A program made the translations under genes and the position numbers. A stretch of 64,000 nt of DNA. Source: Nocardia nova. GTDB taxonomy: Bacteria > Actinomycetota > Actinomycetes > Mycobacteriales > Mycobacteriaceae. The stretch spans positions 1 through 64,000 of the forward strand of contig NZ_PSZE01000027.1 of assembly GCF_002933465.1 (NCBI RefSeq), written 5' to 3'. Position 1 is the stretch's first letter; each line of letters opens with the position of its first letter. The notes below the pieces were generated by a model. That model saw only the letters and a list, made by a program, of their open reading frames with translations. It searched no databases and was not told where the DNA came from. Of the stretch, positions 52,967-61,360 are shown in pieces.

Positions 52967-53817
52967 CCACACCAGCGACACCTGCAGCCTCACGGCACCC
53001 ACGCAAGGCACCGGCTCCCGCCTATTCGGACTTCGTCACCTTCGCCGAGCAATGGTTGTTCCCATTCATCACCGTCCGCCTCGCCGAAGCCAACCGCGAA
53101 CACACCTGGACCTGGTGCTGCCAATGGTGGCGTCACCGCGCAGTGAGCGTGCGCATTGCTCACCTGCACCGAGCCTTCGAAGCCATGCGCGCCGACAAGA
53201 ACGCTGCCGGCCTGTCGACCCTCCTGCTGCATCACCTCGACCCCCACTTCCACGTCATCCTCGACGCCGCCAACGGCCCGCTGCACCGATGCACCCGCAC
53301 CAAACACATTGGGCTGCCGTCACTGACCTACGACCTCGTGCCTCCGGGATGGTTCGCCCCCACAAGCAAATCCGACACCGAGTCCAGTGCCAGAAAGCCG
53401 TTCCGGTTCGGCCACTACGCCGACTTCGTGGAGCAATGGCTGCTGCCGGTCACCGCCGTCCGCATCGCCGCCAACCACCGCGAAGACCAATACACATGGT
53501 GTCGGCGATGGTGGGACCACCGCAGCGTCGCCGTACGCTTCGCCGCCCTACACGTAGTGTTCGAAGCCGCTCGCATCGCTGAGGATGGCTCTGCCATGTC
53601 GACACTGTTCGTCTCACACATCGACCCACACTTCCGGTACATCCTCGACGCCGCCAACGGACCGCTGCATCGCTGCACCCCCGACCACCACACACCCGAA
53701 ACCGGACTACCCACAGCCGACGTTGCCACCAACTGGTTCACCCCACCCGGAAACTCCACCCCTGTGGAAGAACTCGGATTCGGTCCAGACTTTCGGCACC
53801 GCAGACAACAGCAGTGA
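52963..53817 (+). CDS. Tandem DUF4913 protein
   Basis: A 284-residue protein overlapping the coupling-protein gene by ATGA. Two copies of the same domain lie at about 20-115 and 145-245. Each has Y-x-D-F-V-x-F/E-x2-W, a WW-H motif (WCCQWWRHRAVSVRIAHLHR; WCRRWWDHRSVAVRFAALHV) and HxDPHF followed by ANGPLHRCT. This matches DUF4913 proteins found beside TraG genes in actinobacterial elements. The function of the family is unknown. Confidence 0.8.
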   Translation: MTTPATPAASRHPRKAPAPAYSDFVTFAEQWLFPFITVRLAEANREHTWTWCCQWWRHRAVSVRIAHLHRAFEAMRADKNAAGLSTLLLHHLDPHFHVILDAANGPLHRCTRTKHIGLPSLTYDLVPPGWFAPTSKSDTESSARKPFRFGHYADFVEQWLLPVTAVRIAANHREDQYTWCRRWWDHRSVAVRFAALHVVFEAARIAEDGSAMSTLFVSHIDPHFRYILDAANGPLHRCTPDHHTPETGLPTADVATNWFTPPGNSTPVEELGFGPDFRHRRQQQ

Positions 53818-53984
53818 ATGGTTGGCACTGCTCTGGTTCCTGGTGTAACGCTGGTGCTCGAGTTCGGCCTCGACGAGTGGGAGCCGTAACCGCGCCGGCG
53901 GAAAGCCCAACGGCTCCGTCGGATCCAAGCCGCGATAGGACCAGGCGGGGCGTTCCAGGTGCAACAGAATGAGTCTCGTTGTTG

Positions 53985-54392
53985 TCACGCTGCCGTTGGG
54001 AACTGCGCGAGATCGAACTCGCCATTCCGGACACCGCTCATAAACGCGTCGAACTCATCGCAGTCGAAGTGCAGAGCGACACCGGCGTTCCAGGAATGAG
54101 GAGCCTCGTGAGCAGTGAACGTGTACCGCCCCGCCGGAGACTGCTGGATGCTTATGCACTGCCCATCGGTGCGTCCAGCGCGGAGCGCTTCCTGAAATGC
54201 ATCGAACTGCTCGTCCGAGACGACCAGCGTCTGATCCGAGGGAAGCGGTGCGCCTCGATCGGTCTCGGGCGTTGCGAGTTTATCGTCCCAGACTACGGTC
54301 CAGCCATTCTTCCGGCCTATCCGCACGCATGAGTTCCCACCCGCGCTGCGCGCTGCTTTGACACAGTCGCGGGCGGTGAAGATGGGGAGCAT
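53985..54392 (-). CDS. Double DUF397-like protein (Scr1-like)
   Basis: A 135-residue protein. ATG 54392 is chosen for AGAGGA 7 bases upstream. The second half ends HFDCDEFDAFMSGVRNGEFD, the usual C-terminus of DUF397 (F-x2-D/E-x-F-x-A-F-x3-V-x2-G-E-F). The first half has SAGGNSCVRIGRKNGWTVVW then LVVSDEQFDAFQEALRAG, a second related copy. DUF397 proteins pair with DUF5753 XRE regulators as Scr-type toxin-antitoxin-like modules, and the regulator is two genes upstream. Confidence 0.65.
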   Translation of the reverse strand: MLPIFTARDCVKAARSAGGNSCVRIGRKNGWTVVWDDKLATPETDRGAPLPSDQTLVVSDEQFDAFQEALRAGRTDGQCISIQQSPAGRYTFTAHEAPHSWNAGVALHFDCDEFDAFMSGVRNGEFDLAQFPTAA

Positions 54393-54455
54393 TTCGGTTC
54401 CTCTCGTTATAACTCTGTTCAGCCTGTATAGCCTCAATCGTCGCGAATCTGGCGA

Positions 54456-55283
54456 TTACGGTCGTCGTCCGACTGCGGCGAAATTGCATGGGCGCGCGGG
54501 ATCGTCCTGGTATACAGGACCGTCTGGCTGCCAGTCCGTGGCGTAGGTGACACCTGGAGGGGATATCACGGTGAAGCCGTCGAAGAATCTGGTGAAGGTT
54601 GCACGGTCTCGCAGGTGGACCGGATCCGATGTGGCTTGGTAGAGAGCTGCCGCGGCGGCGACTTGTTTCTTGGTGTCTTCGTCGGCGTCTTCGAGGGAGA
54701 CGTGGGTGGCGGCGAAGTAGCTTCCGCGTGGGAGTCGGTCTCGGATATCGGCGACCAGCCGGTGAGGGTCGCTGGCGTCGGGAACGAAGGGGAGAACGGA
54801 GACGATCAGCAGGCCAACGGGCTCGTCGGTATCGAGTAGCCGGCGTGAGTCCGGGTGGTCGATGATGCTGGCGGGGTCGCTCAAATCGCCTTCGACGATC
54901 GCCGTCTTTTCCAGGGAGTTCTCTCGCCGCAGAAGTTGGTGTGCGCGCGCGACTGCATCGAGGTCTTTGTCGACATAGACCACGCGAGCGTCTGGAGCGA
55001 TGCTTCGTGCGACTTCGTGTGTGTTGCCGCCGGTCGGTAAGCCTGAGCCGATATCGAGGAACTGGCGTATGCCTTTTGCGGCCATGAACCTGACGGCTCG
55101 GGCGAGAAAGGCACGGTTGTGCAGTGCCCAGGTGTGCAGGAACGGCAGTTCGTCGTACACCTTGTCGGCGAAGATCTGGTCGTTGCGGTAGACCGGCTCA
55201 CCGGTGAGGTAGTAGTGGTACAGACGCGCCGATGTCGGTGTGCCTGTGTCGACTTCCCTGGCCCGAAAGTCGTACTCGGCCAT
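54456..55283 (-). CDS. SAM-dependent methyltransferase (DUF574/Methyltransf_19)
   Basis: A 275-residue protein. VDTGTPTSARLYHYYLTGEP is the N-terminal signature of this actinobacterial family. FLDIGSGLPTGGNTHEVARS (about 75-94) is the SAM-binding motif and RVVYVDKDLDAVARAHQLL (about 100-118) the acidic loop. The substrate is not known for the family. It is the second gene of the operon, 22 bases after the XRE gene. Confidence 0.92.
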   Translation of the reverse strand: MAEYDFRAREVDTGTPTSARLYHYYLTGEPVYRNDQIFADKVYDELPFLHTWALHNRAFLARAVRFMAAKGIRQFLDIGSGLPTGGNTHEVARSIAPDARVVYVDKDLDAVARAHQLLRRENSLEKTAIVEGDLSDPASIIDHPDSRRLLDTDEPVGLLIVSVLPFVPDASDPHRLVADIRDRLPRGSYFAATHVSLEDADEDTKKQVAAAAALYQATSDPVHLRDRATFTRFFDGFTVISPPGVTYATDWQPDGPVYQDDPARPCNFAAVGRRP

Positions 55284-55305
55284 GGGTTCCCCTTCGTAGA
55301 TGGTG

Positions 55306-56190
55306 TTATGAAGTTCGGAGTTGGACGGTTCGTGCGATGTGGTCGATGAACTCTCGCGAGTCCTCGCTGCTGAGTGCCGCGGCGCTGAGTCGGGCGAACA
55401 AGGCTTCGCGGGCGCCGACCGGCGGTTTGTCGAGTATGTAGCGGATTTCCCCGAGAGCTTCTACGACCGCGAGTTCGAGGTCGCCGGCCGCGCCGGGTGA
55501 AGGGACGCGGATGAGGGTGAAGCGATCCTCCATCCCGCCGCCGTCGACAGGGGTGTTGAACGGCAAGATCTGGATCAGGATGTTGGGGCGCTGGGACAGA
55601 TCGATCAGGTGATGGAGCTGGTCGATCATCACGTGGCCCTTGGGGTCACCGTGGCGGCGCCGCAAGCAGGATTCGGAGAGCACGGCGTGGAACTCCGGGG
55701 CCTCGGCCTTCACGAGGTTTCGCTGGCGCTCGAGCCGTGCTTGCACCCAGTCTTCAACGGTGATGCCGGTCTGGGCGTCAGACATGTTCGCATGTAGTGC
55801 TCGGACATAGGACTCGCTTTGCAGCAGGCCCGGGATGATCTCGGATTCTGTGATCCGGAGCCGGTTTGCCTGTTCTTCGAGGTCCACGAGGAGTCGAAGC
55901 TCCTCCCAGTAGACCCGGCGATGTCCGGTCGTCCAGAAGCCGCGTCGATATTTGTCTCGCCGCAGCTCGAGCAGGCTCTGGATGTAGTGCTCGTCGGAGA
56001 ATCCCAGCTGCTTCGCCAGCAGCTGGAGGTCACCGGCCGAGATGCGACCTGTACCGGCGATCAGGCTGTTGATACGGGATTGGCCGACCTCGATGATCTG
56101 TCCCGCCTCGGCTTGGCTCTTGCCGGAGGCGCGAATCATGTAGTTGATCTCGCGTCCGAGTAGAAGTCCCCGGGCGGTCCGCGTTGCCAT
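55306..56190 (-). CDS. XRE regulator with DUF5753 (Scr2-like)
   Basis: A 294-residue protein. The HTH spans about 10-65 (LLLGREINYMIRASGKSQAE, then ISAGDLQLLAKQLG). The DUF5753 domain covers about 95-290: LVDLEEQANRLRITESEIIP, PGLLQSESYVRALHANM and FHAVLSESCLRRRHGDP. Such proteins regulate development or act as antitoxin partners of DUF397 proteins in Streptomyces. It heads the three-gene minus-strand operon. It is divergent from the XRE-TPR gene at 56314 with 123 bases between. Confidence 0.92.
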   Translation of the reverse strand: MATRTARGLLLGREINYMIRASGKSQAEAGQIIEVGQSRINSLIAGTGRISAGDLQLLAKQLGFSDEHYIQSLLELRRDKYRRGFWTTGHRRVYWEELRLLVDLEEQANRLRITESEIIPGLLQSESYVRALHANMSDAQTGITVEDWVQARLERQRNLVKAEAPEFHAVLSESCLRRRHGDPKGHVMIDQLHHLIDLSQRPNILIQILPFNTPVDGGGMEDRFTLIRVPSPGAAGDLELAVVEALGEIRYILDKPPVGAREALFARLSAAALSSEDSREFIDHIARTVQLRTS

Positions 56191-56313
56191 AGGTACTACC
56201 GTAGCCGCAGTTTCGATACTCCCGATTCGGTTCCTGAATTCTGATTATCAGTTTATGGTTATCGGAACAGCGACACCGCCGCCCGCGCGGCAACGAGGGC
56301 GGACTCGAGGGAG

Positions 56314-57414
56314 GTGGTGACGATCGACGGCAAGGAGATCCGCGCAGCACGCACCCGGCGTGGCTGGTCTCAAGCCCAGTTGATCGCCGCCCTGCGTGCC
56401 CACGCGAGCCAGCAGGGAATCGCTCTCATGTCGCCCCACAGCCTCCGAACCGCATTGTCGCGCTGGGAAAATGGCCGGCACATGCCGGATAATCTGTATG
56501 CCCGACTGCTGCGGCAAGTGCTCGGGATGCCAACCGCCACCGTCGATCTCGCCCGTGGCGGCACTCTGTTCGAGGTGCTGCTGAACCACACCAACAGCCT
56601 GCGCATGCTCGATCGACGCTTCGGCGCTCCCGCGGCCCGTCTCCAAACGGCTGCGCACGTCACCGCACTGGATGCGATGTGGCACAGCAGCAAAGGAGCG
56701 GATCGATCGGTGATCGCTCGTGCACAGGCAGATGCTGCGGCACTGGCTGCGTGGCAGGATTTCGACGTGGGCGACACAGCTGCGGCCGCGGCGCACTACA
56801 AAGAAGCGCGCACCGCTGCATTGCGCGCAGAGGATCCGATCCTGTTGGCCCACACGATCGGTGAGGAAGCGGTGATGCTCGCCGAAACAGGACAGGCCGA
56901 AAAAAGGCAGGCCGCCGCGGCGCTGGCACAGGTTTCTCAGGCGGAACGCATACCTGGACTGCCTCCGCTGCTCCGCTCGTGGCTGTCGGCCACCGGTGCA
57001 CAGGTGGCGACCTATTGCCCAGGCCATGCTTCGACAGCGCGTGAGGCACTGGCGGCTGCGGAAGCCCTACTGCCGTCCAACGGCTCATGTGACGACGACG
57101 AAATGCCGTTCATCGCCCACAACGAAACGCATTTATCTCGCTGGGCTGGTCATATTCTTGCTCTGCTCGGTGATCCTGCCGCTGCAACGCTCACTCGCGA
57201 TTCCATGCAGGTGATCCCCGAGGACTTCGTCAGGGCACGATGTGCCCAGCAGCTTGATCTTGCCCAGGCAGCAATCAACGCCGGCCGACGAGAAGAGGCG
57301 GTGTCGCTGCTCTCGGCCACAGCCGACCATATTGGTGACCTGGGGTCAGGACGTCTCCGCCGCCGGCACGACTCGCTCCAGCACCGAACCCGAAAGCTCC
57401 TGGCCGCCAGCTAA
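56314..57414 (+). CDS. XRE regulator with TPR-like C-terminal domain
   Basis: A 366-residue protein starting at GTG 56314 or 56317; the AGGGAGG site is very close to both. The HTH is at about 5-75 (EIRAARTRRGWSQAQLIAAL, then RTALSRWENGRHMPDN). The rest is alpha-helical with repeat-like pairs (DTAAAAAHYKEARTAALRAE, EEAVMLAETGQAEKRQAAAA), as in TPR-type sensors. Its 3' end overlaps the convergent Nudix gene by 69 bases. Targets are unknown. Confidence 0.85.
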   Translation: MVTIDGKEIRAARTRRGWSQAQLIAALRAHASQQGIALMSPHSLRTALSRWENGRHMPDNLYARLLRQVLGMPTATVDLARGGTLFEVLLNHTNSLRMLDRRFGAPAARLQTAAHVTALDAMWHSSKGADRSVIARAQADAAALAAWQDFDVGDTAAAAAHYKEARTAALRAEDPILLAHTIGEEAVMLAETGQAEKRQAAAALAQVSQAERIPGLPPLLRSWLSATGAQVATYCPGHASTAREALAAAEALLPSNGSCDDDEMPFIAHNETHLSRWAGHILALLGDPAAATLTRDSMQVIPEDFVRARCAQQLDLAQAAINAGRREEAVSLLSATADHIGDLGSGRLRRRHDSLQHRTRKLLAAS

Positions 57415-57951
57415 ATTCGCTGCTGCTGCCAGCATCCCGACCGCCGTGCCCGTTCCGAGAAGTTGCCCGGTCGCCAATAACTCGGCGGTTCTACGTAACG
57501 GTACCCATACGAGCTGCCCCGCCTCCTCTGCGTCTGCCGGCGCTGCAACTTGTCGTGGCCCATAGCCGAGGAAAATGTAATGAGGTGTCTGTACCAGCCC
57601 GGGCATCGGCTCGAGTTCCGCTACGAGGGTCAGTCGCTCGACGGTGAACCCAGTCTCTTCCAATAGCTCTCGACGCGCGCACGATTCGTGTTCCTCACCC
57701 GAATCCACGATGCCGCCCGGCGACTCGTAGCCGATCGTGTCAACGATCCACCGGTGCCGTTGTAGCAGCAGAGCTCTGCCGTGATCGTCGATGGCGGTGA
57801 CAATCGCGACGGGATTCAAGCGCACCGCGTGGTGATGCCGATCGACTCCATCAGGCGTCGTGATGTGGTGGCGTTCCACCGACAACCATGGCCGGCCGTC
57901 ATATACCAGCTTTCCGGAGTGAACAGTGGTGCGCGGGGGGCGATCAGTCAT
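57346..57951 (-). CDS. Nudix hydrolase (ADP-ribose pyrophosphatase-like)
   Basis: A 201-residue protein. ATG 57951 is chosen because homology begins there and GTGAGG precedes it. The Nudix box runs from G80 to F102, with SGEEHESCARRELLEETGF giving the G-x5-E-x7-R-E-U-x-E-E-x-G-U pattern. LLLQRHRWIVDTIGYESPGG in front is typical of ADP-ribose or nucleotide-sugar pyrophosphatases. The C-terminus overlaps the convergent XRE-TPR gene. Confidence 0.92.
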   Translation of the reverse strand: MTDRPPRTTVHSGKLVYDGRPWLSVERHHITTPDGVDRHHHAVRLNPVAIVTAIDDHGRALLLQRHRWIVDTIGYESPGGIVDSGEEHESCARRELLEETGFTVERLTLVAELEPMPGLVQTPHYIFLGYGPRQVAAPADAEEAGQLVWVPLRRTAELLATGQLLGTGTAVGMLAAAANLAGGQELSGSVLERVVPAAETS

Positions 57952-58248
57952 TGCCTCACGGTACCGGCGGGCCGATTGTTTGCTGAACGGCGAAATCGTT
58001 TGCTGGTTGCTACGGGTTGCTACGTTCCCAACGCAGAGCTTTACCGCCACGCTGGACTTATGTCCTGGTTGAGAGACAAGCCGGTAGCACGAGGCGCCGC
58101 GCTTCGACGGCGCGATCAACGCAACAGGATTGTCAACGGCCGCGTCATCGTCTCCGAAATCGACCACGCCGAACCCAGCCATTCAGCCGCATCGTGCGGC
58201 GCGGTTCGTGATGAACCTGCACTGAGCCCAGCAGCCGCCCGGGAAACC

Positions 58249-58329
58249 GTGAACCAACAGGGGGATGTACCGCCGGAGCTGTGGACACGAGCTGCTGCCC
58301 TTTTGTCGGCGGATCTCGACGATGTCTAG
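58249..58329 (+). CDS. Possible 26-residue protein
   Basis: GTG 58249 opens VNQQGDVPPELWTRAAALLS ending ADLDDV. The sequence looks like a real helix and the stop overlaps the next ATG. The frame is open far upstream but that part does not look coding. The start is uncertain. It would be the first of three coupled small genes. Confidence 0.35.
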   Translation: MNQQGDVPPELWTRAAALLSADLDDV

Positions 58330-58477
58330 CCAGTGTGCCGCTGGAGGCCAGCGGATCCGGGGGCTGAACGGCGTCAAGCAAACGGAGGCCCCCAACGGGC
58401 GCACTGTCACTCGCTACTGGGTGGCGTTGACCGATGCTGCTGGTTTCGAGTCGGCAGCGATCCGGAGGCCGGCATGA
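58322..58477 (+). CDS. Small hypothetical protein (51 residues)
   Basis: ATG 58322 overlaps the previous stop and the stop overlaps the next ATG, suggesting a coupled set of three. The sequence begins MSSQCAAGGQRIRGLNGVKQ and contains VTRYWVALTDAAGF. It has no membrane segment and no family I know. Confidence 0.5.
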   Translation: MSSQCAAGGQRIRGLNGVKQTEAPNGRTVTRYWVALTDAAGFESAAIRRPA

Positions 58478-58812
58478 CCACCGTTCGGGCGTACGGGATC
58501 GTGCGCAGCGACTTGTCCGGGGATGACACCGAGCTGGATGCCGCGCGAGTTCGAGACCTATCGGGGCGGCATGGATTCGATCTGTGCGCAGTGCGGATCG
58601 AGCATGGTGATGCCGATTTCGGGTTGTTGCTGGCGACGTTGGCGCCTTCGCACATCACTGCACTGATCGTGCCGACAGTCGCGCATTTGAGTGGGTGGCT
58701 AGATGCGGTGCGGCAGGACGCGTGCGTGTGGACGTTGCGGCCCGCGGGTTGCTGGCCGCGCTTGGATGCGCCAAGCGCGGTCGCGGAGTTCATTCCGGCG
58801 GGGTCGGCGTGA
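58474..58812 (+). CDS. Resolvase-N-terminal-fold-like protein
   Basis: A 112-residue protein. RAYGIVRSDLSGDDTELDAA at the start, HGFDLCAVRI in the middle and ITALIVPTVAHLSGWLDAV near the end follow the layout of the serine-recombinase catalytic domain. The canonical active-site serine region is not kept and no DNA-binding domain follows. Similar short proteins are common in Nocardia and mycobacteria, and they are probably not recombinases. Confidence 0.65.
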   Translation: MTTVRAYGIVRSDLSGDDTELDAARVRDLSGRHGFDLCAVRIEHGDADFGLLLATLAPSHITALIVPTVAHLSGWLDAVRQDACVWTLRPAGCWPRLDAPSAVAEFIPAGSA

Positions 58813-58883
58813 GTGCCGGGGTGCGGCTGAGACGGCCGCTGGGCGGTGGGCCGACGGGTGGCGAGGAACACCGGGGAACCGGC

Positions 58884-59801
58884 TCAGGGTTTGAGATCGG
58901 TTGCAGCACAGCGGAATCCGGTGTCGTCATCGCACATGAGGCGATAGGCGTCGTTGAACGCCGCCGGTCGGGCGGCTTCGAGGAGGCTGCTGAAGGACGA
59001 GCCTTTGAGCTCGAACCGGCCGGGGGCCGATTCGGTCGACAGCCATTCCCAGACGTTGCCGCAAAGATCGAACACGCCCCAGGGGCTGACCGAGGACTTG
59101 TAGCAGTCGACTGGTGTGGTCGTGCCGGGTTGGTCGAAGACTTTGCAGTTGGTTTTTGCGGGTGTGACCTGGTTGCCCCACGGCCAGGTGGCGCCGGAGG
59201 TGCCGCGCGCGGCTTTCTCCCACTGCTGCGCCGTGGGCAGTTGTTTGTGGGACCAGCGTGCGTAGGCGGTGGCGTCGTCGTGGGTCACCCATACGACAGG
59301 GTGATCAGCGATTGCGGGAGGTGGCTGGCCGTTGTCCCAGTGCCGGGGTGCTGGATGCCCGGTCGCGGTCACGAAGGTCGCGTAGGCCGCGTTGGTGACC
59401 GGGTAGGTGTCGATGTGGAATCCGGGCAGCCACACCGGTTGGTCCATAGGGCCGGACAGGTAGACCCCTTCGGGGATCCATGTCATGGAGCGACCGTCGA
59501 CGGGGTGGCGGATGCGGTCGGGCTGGATCAGCTGGTCGCTATCGGGGGCCTCGCCGATCGCGTCGGCGGGCACGAGAGTAAGGAATCGCGTCAGCTCGTC
59601 GGGGTTCAGTCGGGACAGCGAGGTGTCGAGCGCGGCCTGATTGACCGGTCGCGGCTTGATGTCGGCTCCTTTGGCCTCCCAATTGGAGACCTGACGTTCG
59701 GTGACACCGAGGTGCCCGGCGAATTCGATCAAAGACATTCGCCGGGCCCCGCGCAGCGCGGCTACTTCAGCTCCCGTCCACGGCCGAACCAGGCTTTTCA
59801 T
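58884..59801 (-). CDS. HTH fused to a formylglycine-generating-enzyme (SUMF1) domain
   Basis: A 305-residue protein. An N-terminal XRE-type HTH is at about 10-55 (GARRMSLIEFAGHLGVTERQ, then SNWEAKGADIK). The SUMF1 domain covers about 105-303: GFHIDTYPVTNAAYATFVTA, HPVVWVTHDDATAYARWSHK, LPTAQQWEKAARG, WPWGNQVTP, GVFDLCGNVWEWL and DDTGFRCAA. Several cysteines are present, but the copper-binding pair of true sulfatase-activating enzymes is not clear. A regulator domain joined to this fold is unusual. It could be a sensor, or an oxygenase-type enzyme guided by DNA binding. Confidence 0.82.
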   Translation of the reverse strand: MKSLVRPWTGAEVAALRGARRMSLIEFAGHLGVTERQVSNWEAKGADIKPRPVNQAALDTSLSRLNPDELTRFLTLVPADAIGEAPDSDQLIQPDRIRHPVDGRSMTWIPEGVYLSGPMDQPVWLPGFHIDTYPVTNAAYATFVTATGHPAPRHWDNGQPPPAIADHPVVWVTHDDATAYARWSHKQLPTAQQWEKAARGTSGATWPWGNQVTPAKTNCKVFDQPGTTTPVDCYKSSVSPWGVFDLCGNVWEWLSTESAPGRFELKGSSFSSLLEAARPAAFNDAYRLMCDDDTGFRCAATDLKP

Positions 59802-59867
59802 CGACAGTGTCGCCCCTTCTCGATCTGTTGGGGACCGAGCCTACTGGGAGCCGGGGGCAGTGGTGGG

Positions 59868-60650
59868 CTAGAGCTGTTGCGGCGGAATGGATTCGTAAGC
59901 TTTCCGGAGGATCGACACCGCCTCGTGCTCGGGCCACTGGACGTCGTCGATGCAGGACACGGCGCGTACGCCGGTTGCTGCGTTGGTGGCGACGACGCCG
60001 GCGTAGTCGCCGAGCTGGGACAGCGTGACGCGCTCGGTCACCACGTCCTCGTCGAGAACCTGATTGACCAGCCGCATCGTGGTACCCGGCAGGACTTCTG
60101 CGCGGGGCCAGACCAGGTTGCCTTGCCGAGTGATGAAACCGATGTTGCTGGTTGCGATTTCGCTGATCGAGCCGTCACCGGCGGCGAATACGACGTCATC
60201 GAATCCCTGACGCTGGGCGGCTGCGCGCTGTGCGAGGGCACCGAAGAGTCCGATGTGCTTGACCCTGGGCAGATCTCGCGAGTACACGACCGATTGCAGG
60301 CGCAACGGCCCCGACAGCGCAGCCGGCGCATGGCGCATCGAAACCAGCACATGCGGGTCGGCGGTGACGCCGGGCTTGGACAGTTCGAGCGCCGGATCGT
60401 AGATGGTCACTCGGACGACTACCGGTCCATCGGCGTCGCGGATGGCGTGCCGCACGTAGGCGCGGACGCGATCGGGGTCGAGTTCGGCGTCGAAGACCGT
60501 GAGGCTGTCGCGGACCAGCCGATCGAGGTGCAGTTCGAGGCCGCGAACCGCGCCACCCTCGACCCGCATCGAGGTGAAGTGGCCGAGTCCGACCAGCGCC
60601 AGCGGCGCCAGATCCTCGACGGTGACCGGCACGCCGTTGAGTTCCATCAT
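59868..60650 (-). CDS. Class IV PLP-dependent aminotransferase/lyase
   Basis: A 260-residue protein. The PLP lysine is probably in PRVKHIGLFGALAQR (about residue 135). FDDVVFAAGDGSISEIATSN (about 149-168) is the class IV E-x-x-x-S-N motif. TTMRLVNQVL and GVVATNAATGVRAVSCID close the cofactor site. The family includes branched-chain and D-amino-acid aminotransferases and aminodeoxychorismate lyase, and the sequence does not settle which. It lies 66 bases behind the HTH-SUMF1 gene's start on the same strand. Confidence 0.88.
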   Translation of the reverse strand: MMELNGVPVTVEDLAPLALVGLGHFTSMRVEGGAVRGLELHLDRLVRDSLTVFDAELDPDRVRAYVRHAIRDADGPVVVRVTIYDPALELSKPGVTADPHVLVSMRHAPAALSGPLRLQSVVYSRDLPRVKHIGLFGALAQRAAAQRQGFDDVVFAAGDGSISEIATSNIGFITRQGNLVWPRAEVLPGTTMRLVNQVLDEDVVTERVTLSQLGDYAGVVATNAATGVRAVSCIDDVQWPEHEAVSILRKAYESIPPQQL

Positions 60651-60701
60651 GCCGCCAGTGTCCCACCGGCTAACCGGTACGCAGCAGGGGCCTGGGCGCG
60701 A

Positions 60702-60743
60702 AGTTCGGTGAAAGTTCAGTGCAGTTCGGTGGTGATGCAGTTC
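60702..60743. promoter_or_regulatory. AGTTC direct repeats in a divergent promoter region
   Basis: AGTTCGGTG (60702), AGTTCAGTG (60713), AGTTCGGTG (60723) and AGTTCC (60739) recur at 11, 10 and 16 bases. Ten- to eleven-base spacing places the sites on one DNA face. They lie between the PLP-enzyme gene and the DUF4254 gene. Confidence 0.45.
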
Positions 60744-60811
60744 CGGCTCACACCCATTGTGCCGAAGCTGAAGTGTATGAAAATCGCGGAGCGTGACGCC
60801 CGGGGGGCTGC

Positions 60812-61240
60812 ATGACTACCCGCGCGCTCGTCCGGGGCGATGAAGTTCTACCGGATTGGCACGAGCTGTGGGCAGCGGTGCGCGGTAATCGCGGGCTGAG
60901 CACGCATCCGGTGACTGCCCTGGCCTCCTGCTTGGCGCGGACGCACCGTCTCGCACTCACCGGTGGCAGCTTGGTCACTCGCCGTCGTCTGCGGTTGATC
61001 TGCGCGATCGATGCGTGGGGGGCCGAGCATATCCGCGCCGCTGATCGGCGGGTATCGATCGGCGCCTACATCGACCAGCTGGCCGCGGCCGCGGTCGCTG
61101 CCGATGAAGCCGTTCGACACGAAGGCGCGACGGGCGATGTCCTGCACAAGGTCTTCACAGAAGCAGCCCGGTTGGCCGCAGGTTGGACCGAGATCGTCGA
61201 GACTGCGGCGCCACGTACCTACCGAGCGGGTCCTGGATGA
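60812..61240 (+). CDS. DUF4254-family protein
   Basis: A 142-residue helical protein. LICAIDAWGAEHIRAADRRV then SIGAYIDQLAAAAVAADEAV fits the DUF4254 pattern (I-D-x-W followed by G-x-x-I-D-R/Q-L). The function of the family is unknown, and members occur in sugar and secondary-metabolite loci. There is no membrane segment. The first 30 residues may bind a partner. Confidence 0.75.
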   Translation: MTTRALVRGDEVLPDWHELWAAVRGNRGLSTHPVTALASCLARTHRLALTGGSLVTRRRLRLICAIDAWGAEHIRAADRRVSIGAYIDQLAAAAVAADEAVRHEGATGDVLHKVFTEAARLAAGWTEIVETAAPRTYRAGPG

Positions 61241-61360
61241 ACGGACTGCGCCTGCCCGGGCCTGGCGGAGCCCATCGAGGCCGCCGACTAGTGGATCGCC
61301 GCATTTACTTCAAAGCACTTGTGCCCCTGGCTAATTGATGAATTCGTTGATGGAGGTCTC

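Noticed and set aside
57781..58248. Upstream part of the open frame ending at 58329
   Set aside because: It overlaps the Nudix gene start on the other strand and reads like non-coding text. Only the last 26 codons look real.
58474..58812. Call as an active serine recombinase
   Set aside because: Only the N-terminal fold is present, the catalytic serine context is altered and there is no DNA-binding domain.
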